Under the pieces are notes generated by a model. It was not told the DNA's origin and ran no database searches. It saw only the letters and a program-made list of their open reading frames with translations. Made by a program: the position numbers and the translations under genes. From positions 124,001-188,000 of the forward strand of contig CBDIHP010000043.1 of assembly GCA_965279195.1 (NCBI GenBank): 64,000 bases of DNA. Reading direction: 5' to 3'. The DNA comes from CBDIHP01 sp965279195. Its GTDB lineage: Bacteria; Planctomycetota; Planctomycetia; Isosphaerales; Isosphaeraceae. Shown piece after piece: positions 1-8,323 of the stretch; positions within the stretch are counted from its first letter, which is position 1; each line of letters opens with the position of its first letter.

Positions 1-376
1 GCCCGACCTGGAGTCGGTAGGCGTCGGCGGCGGGGTCGGACGCGGAGCCGAGGATCAGGTCGCCGGGCTTGACCATGGCGACGGCCGGGCCCTTGGGCTT
101 CTCGGGTTCGCCGGCCTTGGGCTTGTCGTCGGCCTTGGCGGCGGCGTCCTTGGGCTGATCCTTGGCCTTCTCGTCGGCCTTGGCGAGGGCCTCGGCCTTG
201 GGGGCGTCCTTGGGCTTGTCGTCGGCGGGCTTCGCCGGATTTTCCTTGGCGACCTTGGCCGGAGGCTTCTTGGATGGGTCGGGGAGCACGCCCGTCTTCA
301 CGAGGGCGTAGTTCATCCCGTACATCGAGACGACGGAGAGGATCAGGAAGGCGATCAGCCGCTTCTCACTGCTCAT
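1..376 (-). CDS. yidC: Membrane protein insertase YidC, N-terminal part (runs off the left edge)
   Basis: Inserts and folds inner-membrane proteins, alone or with SecYEG. The visible part begins MSSEKRLIAFLILSVVSMYG, a single N-terminal membrane segment. A low-complexity Lys/Ala/Pro/Asp linker of about 65 residues follows, then the start of a soluble domain (LILGSASDPAADAYRLQV) that resembles the beginning of the YidC periplasmic P1 domain. The start is the ATG read from position 376. The five-helix insertase core lies outside the window, so the call rests on the N-terminal helix, linker and first P1 residues only. The Lys/Ala-rich linker is longer than in proteobacterial YidC. Confidence 0.7.
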   Translation of the reverse strand, partial: MSSEKRLIAFLILSVVSMYGMNYALVKTGVLPDPSKKPPAKVAKENPAKPADDKPKDAPKAEALAKADEKAKDQPKDAAAKADDKPKAGEPEKPKGPAVAMVKPGDLILGSASDPAADAYRLQVG

Positions 377-673
377 CGTGGGCAAGACCTTGGAGACGGG
401 AGAAGGCAGCCGTGGGGGCCGGGGGCCGATCGTCATTCGGATCCCGAGCCCGGGCGCCTGGTGGCCTCGGCGGTCGATTGGCGACGGCCCGAGGGGTGTT
501 TCCAGCGTCGGACGTGGGGTTGGCGTGTTGCGGGCGATCCGACTCGGGTCTCGGATGCCCCGCGACCCCGGTGCGACGCCCGGGGTCGGGAGGAGCGATG
601 GCGTCTTCGCAGGCATTCGCCCGCCGGCCCCGAAGATTGTCGGGGACCCGCGGGCGGGTCCGCCCGGCGGGGG
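377..673. other. Gene-free stretch between yidC and the metallophosphoesterase
   Basis: About 300 bases of GC-rich sequence between the yidC start and the 3' end of the next minus-strand gene. It must hold the yidC promoter, but no convincing -35/-10 pair was recognised. Short GC-rich self-complementary stretches near 640-670 could form a terminator for the phosphoesterase; no T-run follows them. Confidence 0.3.
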
Positions 674-1483
674 TCAGCGGCCCTGGCGGAGCCGGTCGCC
701 GAGGAACGGCTCCAGCTCGGAGATCTCGTAGATCTTCTTGATCGTCTTCTCGAAGTCGTAGCTCAGGCGGGCGGAAGTTGATCCGGATCGGGGCCGCCGG
801 TCGAGGCTGCGCCGGCGACGAAGGTGTCGTCGTCGGAGGCCCGGCCGTCCTCGAGGATCACGTAGCAGGCACGATTGTCGCCGTCGCGCGGCTGGCCGAC
901 GGAGCCGACGTTGACCATCACCTTGCCTTCGCCCAGGGTGTACTCGTGGTCGATGTCGTCGGGGGCGAAGAACTGGTAGCCCTCGGTGAACACGCCCGGG
1001 ACGTGGGTGTGGCCCTGGAAGCAGTAGCGGTCGACCAGCTGGAAGATCCGCTCCATCTTCCGGTGGTTGTAGATGTCCTCGGGGAAGATGTATTCGCTCA
1101 GGGGGTTGCGCGGGGAGCCGTGGACGAAGAGGAACGGCTCCATGCGGTGGGTGCGGGGCAGGAGGCCGAGGAACTCCCATCGGAGTTCGTTGCTGGCGCG
1201 GTCGTCGGCCCGTTCGAGCTGCTCGCGGGTCCAGAAGAATCGCCCGCTCGGCCCCGATGTTGAAGCCGTCGGGGTCGAACATGGCCCCCTGGTCGTGGTT
1301 GCCGAGCAGGGTGACCTTGCAATTCTTCATCACCAGGTCGATGCACTCGCGCGGATTGGGGCCGTATCCGATGATGTCGCCGAGGCAAAAGATCTCGGAG
1401 ATCCCCTGGGCCTTGATGTCCTCCAGGACAACCTCCAGGGCTTCGAGGTTGCCATGAATATCGCTGATCAAAGCGCGACGCAC
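674..1483 (-). pseudogene. Metallophosphoesterase (YfcE/calcineurin-like), interrupted by three frameshifts
   Basis: A dinuclear-metal phosphoesterase of the small prokaryotic family. The N-terminus shows SDIHGNLEAL, CLGDIIGYGPNP and LLGNHDQGA, which carry the first metal ligands; FVHGSPRNPL and FQGHTHVPGVF supply the later ones. The reading frame changes near 1240, again near 790 and again near 775. Each shift fits one extra base, so the three together restore the original frame, and the C-terminus LSYDFEKTIKKIYEISELEP is in the starting frame. Because the protein sequence is otherwise well conserved across all three frames, these look like base-calling or assembly errors rather than decay, but a true pseudogene cannot be excluded. 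Start is the ATG read from 1483. Confidence 0.8.
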
Positions 1484-1719
1484 CGGGGTGGAACCTCCGA
1501 GCCAAGAGACGAAAGACGCGTGACGACGAGGGGGAAACTCTGAGGGCAGGACCCGGCCGACAACACGATCGTATCCTTGTAAAATAAATCGCGTTGAGGC
1601 CGGGGGTCAAGGTCAAGGGGGCTGTCCCGGGCCGCTTTGAGGGGCCATCCCGGGCCGTCGCGGGGGACGGACCGCCCACCGCCGGTCGCCCCGGTCCCGA
1701 TCGGGTTGGAGACGTTCGC

Positions 1720-2450
1720 GTGAAGCTGATGGCGATCGAGACCTCGACCTTGCGCGGGCGTCCTCGCCCTGGTCGAATCCGAAAGCAGGTCGGCGCCGCC
1801 GACCGTCACCCCCGGCGCCGTCGATCCCGCCCTCCGGCACGGCCGGGGCCTGATCCCCGCCGTTGCCGACCTCGTCGCTTCGCTGGGGCTCCGGCCGACC
1901 GACCTGACCGCGATCGCCGTCGGGCTCGGGCCGGGGATCCTACACCGGGCTCCGCGTCGGCGTAACGGCCGCGAAGACCATGGCTTACGTCCAGAAGGTC
2001 CCGCTCGTCGGGCTCGACAGCATGGACGTGATCGCCCACAACGCCGGTCCCGGCCATCATCTCGTCTCGGTCGTCGTCGACGCCCAGCGCGGGGAAGTCT
2101 TCGTGGCCGACTACGCCCGGATGCCCCCCGGATCTCATCTCGAACGGCTCGGGCCGACGCGGATCGAAGTCGCCGAGACCTGGGCGGCCCGCCTGGCGCC
2201 GGGTACCCTGGTGCTGGGCCCTGCGCTGGATCGACTCAAGGTCCAGTGGTCCAACACGATCGAGCGAGGCGACCTCGACGCCGGGCACCCCCGACCCGAG
2301 CACCTGGCCCGGGTCGCGGTGTCGGCCTTCGAATCCGGCCGGCGGGACGACCCCTGGTTCCTCGAACCGGTCTACCTCCGCCGCAGCGCGGCCGAGGACC
2401 AGTGGGACAAACGCGAACAGGCGACGACGGAAAGCCAGACCCAGCCATGA
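1720..2450 (+). pseudogene. tsaB: tRNA threonylcarbamoyladenosine biosynthesis protein TsaB, with two frameshifts
   Basis: TsaB is the non-catalytic, ASKHA-fold partner of TsaD in making t6A37 on ANN-decoding tRNAs. MAIETSTLRG opens the protein and GPGSYTGLRVGVTAAKTMAY is the family signature, but the latter appears only after a frame change near 1940. A second frame change lies near 1760. The remainder (DAQRGEVFVADYA onward) is open to the TGA at 2450. GTG at 1720 has a GGAGA eight bases upstream; ATG at 1729 is an alternative. The stop overlaps the start of the next gene (ATGA), implying translational coupling. t6A synthesis is essential in most bacteria, so sequencing error is the likelier reason for the breaks. 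Confidence 0.82.
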
Positions 2451-3310
2451 CTTCCCAGCCACCCACGCCCTCGGTCGCCGACGCCGATCAGTCCCGAACC
2501 AAGGCGGCGTACGCGCTCCAGTGGAACCGGTTCCGGATCCTCCGGCCCGAGGAGGACCGGGCGACCTTCCGCAACCGCACCGGCCTGGGCCCCGATCGGC
2601 TCGCCGGAACCCTCGTCCTCGACGCCGGCTGCGGCATGGGCCGGTACCTCCGGGTCGCGGCCGAGTCGGGCGCGAACGTCACCGGCATCGACCTCTCCGA
2701 GGCCACCCGCGCCGCCCGGGACCTGACCGCCGACTTCCCCAACGTCGAGGTCGTCCGCGGCGACCTGCTTCGGCCCCCGTTCGCGCCGGGCACGTTCGAT
2801 CACATCTACTCCCTGGGCGTCCTCGACCACACCCCCGACCCCCGCGCGGCGTTCTTGAGCATCGCGACGCTGCTCAAGCCCGGCGGCCGGATCGCCATCT
2901 GGGTCTACCCGAAGGAAAAGCCCCGGGTCGAGGCCGTCATGAACGCCCACCGCGCCATCTCCCGGCGGCTTCCTCTGCCCGTGCTCGTCGCCCTGAGTCG
3001 GATCAGCGCCCCGATCGGCGGCATCAAGGGCAAGCTCCTGAACAGCCCCAACCGCCTGGCCTCGCGCGCCGGGGTGGCTTTGCACGCCCTGACGATCGGC
3101 GTGTCGATGCACCCCGACCCCGAGGTCCGCGTCTGCGACACCCTCGACTGGTACGCCCCGAAGTTCCTCACGCGGCACACCAGGGAGGAAGTCGAGGGCT
3201 GGTTCCGGGACGCCGGGCTGGTCGACATCGAGGACCTGTCCCAGGGGCAAGTCTTTTTCCACCAGGGGCAGGGCAACGGAATCAACCTGGCGGGCAAACG
3301 CCCCCTGTAG
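2447..3310 (+). CDS. Class I SAM-dependent methyltransferase
   Basis: A 287-residue methyltransferase of unknown substrate. Motif I, VLDAGCGMGRYL, and the acidic end of strand beta-2, VTGIDLS, bind S-adenosylmethionine. FDHIYSLGVLDHTPDP is the post-II region typical of Methyltransf_11/25 proteins, and LLKPGGRIAIWVYP is the strand that follows it. An extension of about 90 residues after the Rossmann core (from about residue 165) probably forms a substrate lid. The ATG overlaps the tsaB stop by four bases. The TAG stop is the first part of the family A repeat that follows, so the last codons abut the element directly. Confidence 0.85.
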   Translation: MTSQPPTPSVADADQSRTKAAYALQWNRFRILRPEEDRATFRNRTGLGPDRLAGTLVLDAGCGMGRYLRVAAESGANVTGIDLSEATRAARDLTADFPNVEVVRGDLLRPPFAPGTFDHIYSLGVLDHTPDPRAAFLSIATLLKPGGRIAIWVYPKEKPRVEAVMNAHRAISRRLPLPVLVALSRISAPIGGIKGKLLNSPNRLASRAGVALHALTIGVSMHPDPEVRVCDTLDWYAPKFLTRHTREEVEGWFRDAGLVDIEDLSQGQVFFHQGQGNGINLAGKRPL

Positions 3311-3440
3311 GGTGTGGTGCCTCGCGGACCAACGGGACGCGAGGCTCCGCACCAATGCGGTCGTATGGTCCATCATTTCCCGGTGCGTCCGGGAGCGTGA
3401 TCGGTGTGGAGCCGCCGAGGACGGCGGCTCCACACCCTAC
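3307..3440. repeat. Family A palindromic element, copy 1
   Basis: A 134-base intergenic element with perfect 11-base inverted ends, GTAGGGTGTGG and CCACACCCTAC. Inside are two further hairpins (CCTCGCG...CGCGAGG and AGCCGCC...GGCGGCT). It lies between convergent genes. The TAG at 3308-3310 ends the methyltransferase, and the complementary TAG at 3437-3439 ends the opposing gene. Related copies occur at 45328 and 59723, with a diverged copy at 31521. Confidence 0.85.
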
Positions 3441-5440
3441 TGAGCCAGATACGCTTCGATGGCCCGGCAGAAACCGACCAGCGAGGGCTCGATCGCCAGG
3501 GGCTGATTCCCCTTGCCGGTCAGCTCGCGTAGGTGCTTCTGGTGGGATTTCCACAACTCGGCGGGCGACTGTTGCGGGTGGGCCCGGTGGTAGGCGTTCC
3601 GGACGTAGTAGGTGCCGGTGTTCGGGATCGTGCTGGTGGTCAGCCCGCCGCCGCGTTCGAACCGGGTGACGAACTCGTAGTGGAACTGCCCGACCGTGCC
3701 GGCGACGACGCAGGCGAAGGTGTTCAGCGCAGACAGGGCATATCCACGCAGATACAAATCCGCGAACCTGTCGCAGTGGACGTTCCCGAGCGGCTCGAAG
3801 CCGAGCTCGACCAGCGTGGCATCCACGGGGGCGAGTATCTCGGAGGGGGAAACCCGGCAGGGATCCTCGCCATCGATCGGTCCGGCGATGCCTTCGAGCC
3901 GTTCCTGGATGCGGTCGTAGAGCCGGTCCCATTCGGACTCGCGGAAGGTGGCGACCTCGCCACGGAAGAGGACGGGACCGTCGGACGGGGCGGCGAACAG
4001 ATTCACGAGGGAGTCGCTGACCTTCTCGATGGTCTCGCCCCACTCCGCCTGCGACTGTTCGTCCTGCGCCTGGTCTTCGCGGGTATTCCAGGGGCCGTTC
4101 AGGAACCGCTGGCGGAAGACCATGAGGCTGGTGAAGAGGGTGTTGTCGGGGCTGGCCGGGGTGACTGTCCGCCCGTCGACCTTCGGCCAGTCGGCCTTCT
4201 CGAAGAACCAGCCGGTCTTCCCCGCCGCCTCGCGGACGGCCCTGGCGTCGGCCTCGGTCGGCAGCTCGAACGACGGCGATGGTTCGATCATCTTGCGGGT
4301 GAGTTCCAGGGCTTCGAGCAGGTCCGCGGGGCGGAGCGGGATCGATGCGTGCGTGACGAGGAAATGGCCCTTGCCGTCGAGCACGCCCAGGTATCGCTGA
4401 CGCCCGGCCTGGTGCGGGGCCCCGTCGTCGGTGACGCTCGAGACCATCTCGACGGTCGTTCCGCCGGGCAGCTTCGCCAGCGCCTCGCCGACCTGCCGGA
4501 AGAACCGATGCCGGTGGCCCGGCGGGGCCCAGGGGACCTCGATGTAGGTCCGGCCGTCTCGGAGATGGTAAGGCCGCCAGTGCTCATAGGAAGGCGGGAT
4601 GAACAACCGGCCGTCCGACGGATGGATCAGGAGGTCGACCTCGGTGTCGGTCTGGCAGAACCAGGGGATGTGCCAGAACAGTTCCAGGTCGGAGGCCGAC
4701 AGGGCGACCGGGCCTCCCGCGATCGGCCGGGCCTTGGGCGCGAGCTTGTAGAGCGACTCCGATCGATCGGACGTCCCGGCCGACTCCCGCAAGCCCCCTA
4801 CGTTCCAGTCGGGGTCGTCCTCCAGCCGGACCCGGGCCTTGCCGGCGCCGATGATCTCCAGGAACTCGTCGACGATCTCCTCGACCGCGAGCTTGCCCGT
4901 GGCGTCGGCGATCAGCGGCCGGAGGACCTTGTGGTCGAAGCACAGATCCAGCGACTTCACGGCCTCGACGATCCGCGCCGCCTGGAGCTTCCTCAAGGCC
5001 TTGATGCCGGACGCACCCTTGGCGTCGCCGAGTTTTTCCAGGAGCTCAGGCGGAGTCTTGTAGGAGTTGGGACCTGCGAATTCGAGCCGTTCGAGGAGTG
5101 TGGCGGTCGGCACCTTGGCGTCGGATTTCGTCACCACCGACGGACCGCCGTGGTGGATCCAGGCCCGAACCGGCGCACCCTTGCGCGGCAAGACGGCGAA
5201 GGTCCACCAGCGGGCCAGGTCGCTCCTGAGGATGAGGACCGTCTCCTCGACCGATCGGGCGAACTCCCGGGCCCGATCCTCGACCGCGGCATCCACCGGC
5301 CCTTCGAAAAGGTCGAAACGAAGCCAACCCCAGACGCCCGCCCCCCCGAAATCCGCCGGATCGGCCTCCGGAAAAGTCTCCCTGGCCCGGTTCAGCTCCT
5401 CGAAGGGGAAGACGATCAGGCCGAGCGTTTGGGAGGGCAT
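3437..5440 (-). CDS. Uncharacterised 667-residue protein
   Basis: Not recognised. From ATG 5440 (AGGGGAT about eight bases upstream) the protein begins MPSQTLGLIVFPFEELNRAR and shows no signal peptide or clear membrane segment, so it is probably cytosolic. It is rich in Trp, Glu and Leu. A central block (about residues 275-345) contains FWHIPWFCQTDTEVDLLIHP and YIEVPWAPPGHRHRFFRQVG. The C-terminal third contains YLRGYALSALNTFACVVAG and a conserved-looking STIPNTGTYYVRNAYHRAHP. No catalytic signature could be assigned. The reading frame continues upstream to 5740, but that part lacks similar composition. The stop TAG is supplied by the adjacent family A element. Confidence 0.7.
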   Translation of the reverse strand: MPSQTLGLIVFPFEELNRARETFPEADPADFGGAGVWGWLRFDLFEGPVDAAVEDRAREFARSVEETVLILRSDLARWWTFAVLPRKGAPVRAWIHHGGPSVVTKSDAKVPTATLLERLEFAGPNSYKTPPELLEKLGDAKGASGIKALRKLQAARIVEAVKSLDLCFDHKVLRPLIADATGKLAVEEIVDEFLEIIGAGKARVRLEDDPDWNVGGLRESAGTSDRSESLYKLAPKARPIAGGPVALSASDLELFWHIPWFCQTDTEVDLLIHPSDGRLFIPPSYEHWRPYHLRDGRTYIEVPWAPPGHRHRFFRQVGEALAKLPGGTTVEMVSSVTDDGAPHQAGRQRYLGVLDGKGHFLVTHASIPLRPADLLEALELTRKMIEPSPSFELPTEADARAVREAAGKTGWFFEKADWPKVDGRTVTPASPDNTLFTSLMVFRQRFLNGPWNTREDQAQDEQSQAEWGETIEKVSDSLVNLFAAPSDGPVLFRGEVATFRESEWDRLYDRIQERLEGIAGPIDGEDPCRVSPSEILAPVDATLVELGFEPLGNVHCDRFADLYLRGYALSALNTFACVVAGTVGQFHYEFVTRFERGGGLTTSTIPNTGTYYVRNAYHRAHPQQSPAELWKSHQKHLRELTGKGNQPLAIEPSLVGFCRAIEAYLAQ

Positions 5441-5661
5441 GCGCGGGATCCCCTGGGGATGATGGCGGCACAAGGTCGGAAAAACGCATTGACTCAGAGT
5501 TGCGATGTGTATGCGAAATGCCGCGAAATGTGACGTCCCGGTCGGCATCGTTTTCCCCGGCGGGCGGATGTTTGACAACCCGCGCGGGATGCTCGATAGT
5601 GAATCCGACCCGCCTGACGCCACCCGCCCCGCTCGCCCGCCCGCCAGGGAGGACCCCGCCC

Positions 5662-8163
5662 ATGCGGCCATACCGACCGCGACGCGGCCTCGTGACCGCC
5701 TTGATCTGCACCCTCGGCTGGACAGCGGCTCTCTCCGCAAATGGGCCCGCGCCCGATCATTCGGGGGCGGTGGGGGAGTTGCTGCGGAAGCGCTGCGAGT
5801 CCTGCCACGGGCCGAAGGTCCGGAAGGCGGGCTTGCGGCTGGATCGGAAGGCCGACGCCCTGCGAGGCGGCGACTCCGGCCCGGCGATCGTCCCGGGCAA
5901 GCCCGGCGAGAGCCCGCTCCTGGAGCGAGTGACCAGCCGCGAGGAATCCGAGCGGATGCCCCCCAAGGGGCCGCCTCTGAACGAGGACGAGGTCAAGGCC
6001 CTGCGCGACTGGATCGCGGGCGGGGCGTCGTGGTCAGATGAGGGCGGTTCGGCATCCACGGCCACGGCCGAGGCTCACTGGTCGTTCCTGCCGATCGTCG
6101 AGCCCCAACCGCCGGGGGTGAAGGACGCCCGCTGGGCCCGCAACCCGATCGACCGATTCGTCCTGGCGAACCTGGAGTCGAAGGGCGTGCGCCCCTCGCC
6201 CGAGGCCGACCGCGCCACGCTGCTCCGGAGGCTCCACCTCGACATCACCGGCCTGCCGCCGACGCCCGAGCAGGTCGACGCCTTTCTCGCCGACTCGCGC
6301 CCCGATGCCTATGAGCGGGTCGTCGATCAACTGCTCGCCAGCCCGCATTACGCCGAGCGCTGGGCGCGGCACTGGCTGGACCTGGCCCGCTACGCCGACA
6401 GCGACGGCTACGAGAAGGACCTGCCCCGGCCCTACGCCTACCGGTTCCGCGACTGGGTCATCGACGCCGTCGGCCGCGACATGCCGTTCGACCGGTTCAC
6501 GATCGAGCAACTCGCCGGCGACCTCATGCCCGACGCCACCCCGGCGACCCGCCTGGCGACGGCCTTCCACCGCAACACCCTCACCAACCGCGAGGGGGGC
6601 GTCGACCCCGAGGAGGATCGGGTCAAGAACACGGTCGACCGGGCCAACACCACGGGGACCGTCTGGCTCGGCCTGACCGTCGGCTGCGCCCAGTGCCATT
6701 CGCACAAATATGATCCGATCTCCCAGCAAGACTATTATCGATTGTTTGCGTTCTTCAACCGCGCCGTCGAGAAGGACGAAGCCACACCCAAGCCCGGCGA
6801 GGTCGAGGCCCACAGGAAGGCCCTCAAAAAATTCCTGCGGGAACAAAGCCAATGGCAGGAGGCCATCCGGGCCGACGAGCACAACGGCCGGCCGATCCGC
6901 CAGGCGGCCTGGGAGGCCTCGTGGCGGTTGCCGAAGGGCGAGCCGACCGAGGTCGACCGGATCCTCGCGACCCCCCGGGCCGAACGGACCCAATCGCAAC
7001 TGGCCACGCTCGCCGATGCCCATCGCAAGCTCGACCCGACTCATTCGGCCCTGACGAAGCAACTGGCCGCCCTCGAAAAGGCGGCCCCGAAGGAGGATTT
7101 CCACCGGCAGCCGACGCTGGTCGAGAACCCCAAGCCCCCGGTCACCCACCTGCTGGTCCGGGGCGACTTCCTCCGGCCGGGCATCGTCGTCGAGCCCGGC
7201 GTGCCCTCGGCGCTCCCGACGCTCGCGACCAGGGGGAAGGTCGCCGACCGGCTGGACCTGGCCCGCTGGATCGTGTCGCCCGGGAATCCGCTCGCGGCAC
7301 GGGTCGCGGCGAACCGGGTCTGGCAGCACCTGTTCGCCAAGGGGCTGGTCGGCACGCCCGAGGATTTCGGCACCAAGGGCGAGCCGCCGACGCATCCGGG
7401 GCTGCTCGACTGGCTGGCCGTCTCGTTCCGGACGTCCGGCTGGAGCCAGAAGTCCCTGATCCGGACGATCGTGACCTCGTCGACCTACCGCCAGTCGTCG
7501 CACCCTCGACCCGACCTGGCCGACCGCGACCCGCTCAACCGCTGGCTGGCCCGTCAGGACCGGATCCGCCTGGAGGCCGAGACGGTCCGCGACCTGGCGC
7601 TCTCGGCCTCGGGCCTGCTCGACCGCAGCGTCGGCGGCCCGAGCGTCCGGCCGCCGCTGCCCTCGGGCGTGGCCGAGCTGGGCTACGCGGGGAGCGTGAA
7701 GTGGGTCGAGAGCCCGGGCACGGCGAAGTACCGGCGCGGGCTCTACATCTTCCACCAGCGGACCGTCCCCTACCCGATGCTCTCGACCTTCGACGCCCCC
7801 GAGGGGACCGTCACCTGCACCCGCCGGGAGCGTTCCAACACGCCGCTTCAGGCGCTCACGCTCATGAATGATCCCGTGTTCATCGACGCCGCCCGGGCGC
7901 TGGGAAGGCGGGTCATGGGGCAGGGGAGCGATGACGCGGAGCGGGCCCGCTACGCCTTGAGATTGGCCGTCGGGCGTGTGCCTTCGGAGGCCGAGGTGGC
8001 GAAGCTGGCCGCGCTGGTCGGCACCTTGAAGGCACGCTTCAAGGCCGACGCCGCCGGTGCGCGGGCCCTCGCCGGAGTGAAGGGAGACGCGACCGACCTG
8101 GCGGCCTGGACCGTCGCGGGGCGGGTGACATTAAACCTTGATGAATTCTATATGCGTGAGTAA
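5662..8163 (+). CDS. Planctomycete cytochrome c / DUF1549 / DUF1553 protein
   Basis: An 833-residue exported protein. A signal peptide (about residues 1-27) precedes a PSCyt1-type cytochrome domain with the heme motif CESCH, the ADALRGGDSGP segment and MPPKGPPL as probable distal-Met region. DUF1549 follows (NPIDRFVLANL to GLTVGCAQCHSHKYDPI), then DUF1553 (LDLARWIVSPGNPLAARVAA to VFIDAARALGRRVMGQ). The CAQCHSHK motif inside DUF1549 is a second possible heme or metal site. ATG 5662 has GGGAGG ten bases upstream and gives a proper signal peptide. The DUF1501 gene follows, as is usual in planctomycetes. The substrate of such systems is not established; complex-carbohydrate use has been proposed for the family. 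Confidence 0.88.
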   Translation: MRPYRPRRGLVTALICTLGWTAALSANGPAPDHSGAVGELLRKRCESCHGPKVRKAGLRLDRKADALRGGDSGPAIVPGKPGESPLLERVTSREESERMPPKGPPLNEDEVKALRDWIAGGASWSDEGGSASTATAEAHWSFLPIVEPQPPGVKDARWARNPIDRFVLANLESKGVRPSPEADRATLLRRLHLDITGLPPTPEQVDAFLADSRPDAYERVVDQLLASPHYAERWARHWLDLARYADSDGYEKDLPRPYAYRFRDWVIDAVGRDMPFDRFTIEQLAGDLMPDATPATRLATAFHRNTLTNREGGVDPEEDRVKNTVDRANTTGTVWLGLTVGCAQCHSHKYDPISQQDYYRLFAFFNRAVEKDEATPKPGEVEAHRKALKKFLREQSQWQEAIRADEHNGRPIRQAAWEASWRLPKGEPTEVDRILATPRAERTQSQLATLADAHRKLDPTHSALTKQLAALEKAAPKEDFHRQPTLVENPKPPVTHLLVRGDFLRPGIVVEPGVPSALPTLATRGKVADRLDLARWIVSPGNPLAARVAANRVWQHLFAKGLVGTPEDFGTKGEPPTHPGLLDWLAVSFRTSGWSQKSLIRTIVTSSTYRQSSHPRPDLADRDPLNRWLARQDRIRLEAETVRDLALSASGLLDRSVGGPSVRPPLPSGVAELGYAGSVKWVESPGTAKYRRGLYIFHQRTVPYPMLSTFDAPEGTVTCTRRERSNTPLQALTLMNDPVFIDAARALGRRVMGQGSDDAERARYALRLAVGRVPSEAEVAKLAALVGTLKARFKADAAGARALAGVKGDATDLAAWTVAGRVTLNLDEFYMRE

Positions 8164-8169
8164 CAGCGT

Positions 8170-8309
8170 GGAGTGCGGAAGCTCGCTTCCGCTCTGGCCC
8201 GGCGGGAGCTTGCTCCCGAGAGAAGACAACGAATCGACAGCGAAGACCTTCGATCCGGCGCGCGGAGCGAGCTCCGCGAGAACAGAGCGGAAGCGAGCTT
8301 CCGCTCTCC
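8170..8309. repeat. Family B palindromic element, copy 1
   Basis: About 140 bases with inverted ends: GGAGTGCGGAAGCTCGCTTC on the left and GAGCGGAAGCGAGCTTCCGC on the right, plus internal hairpins (GGGAGCTTGCTCCC and GCGGAGCGAGCTCCGC). It begins seven bases after the DUF1553 stop and ends 14 bases before the DUF1501 start, so it sits inside a two-gene unit on one strand. Confidence 0.8.
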
Positions 8310-8323
8310 ATGAGGGGTTTTTC

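Noticed and set aside
3437..5740. Longer start for the 667-residue protein at 5740
   Set aside because: The extra 100 residues are low-complexity and cross the divergent promoter region; ATG 5440 has a good ribosome-binding site.
8170..8309. CRISPR array
   Set aside because: Repeated units are inverted hairpins scattered between genes, not regularly spaced direct repeats with unique spacers; no cas genes are present.
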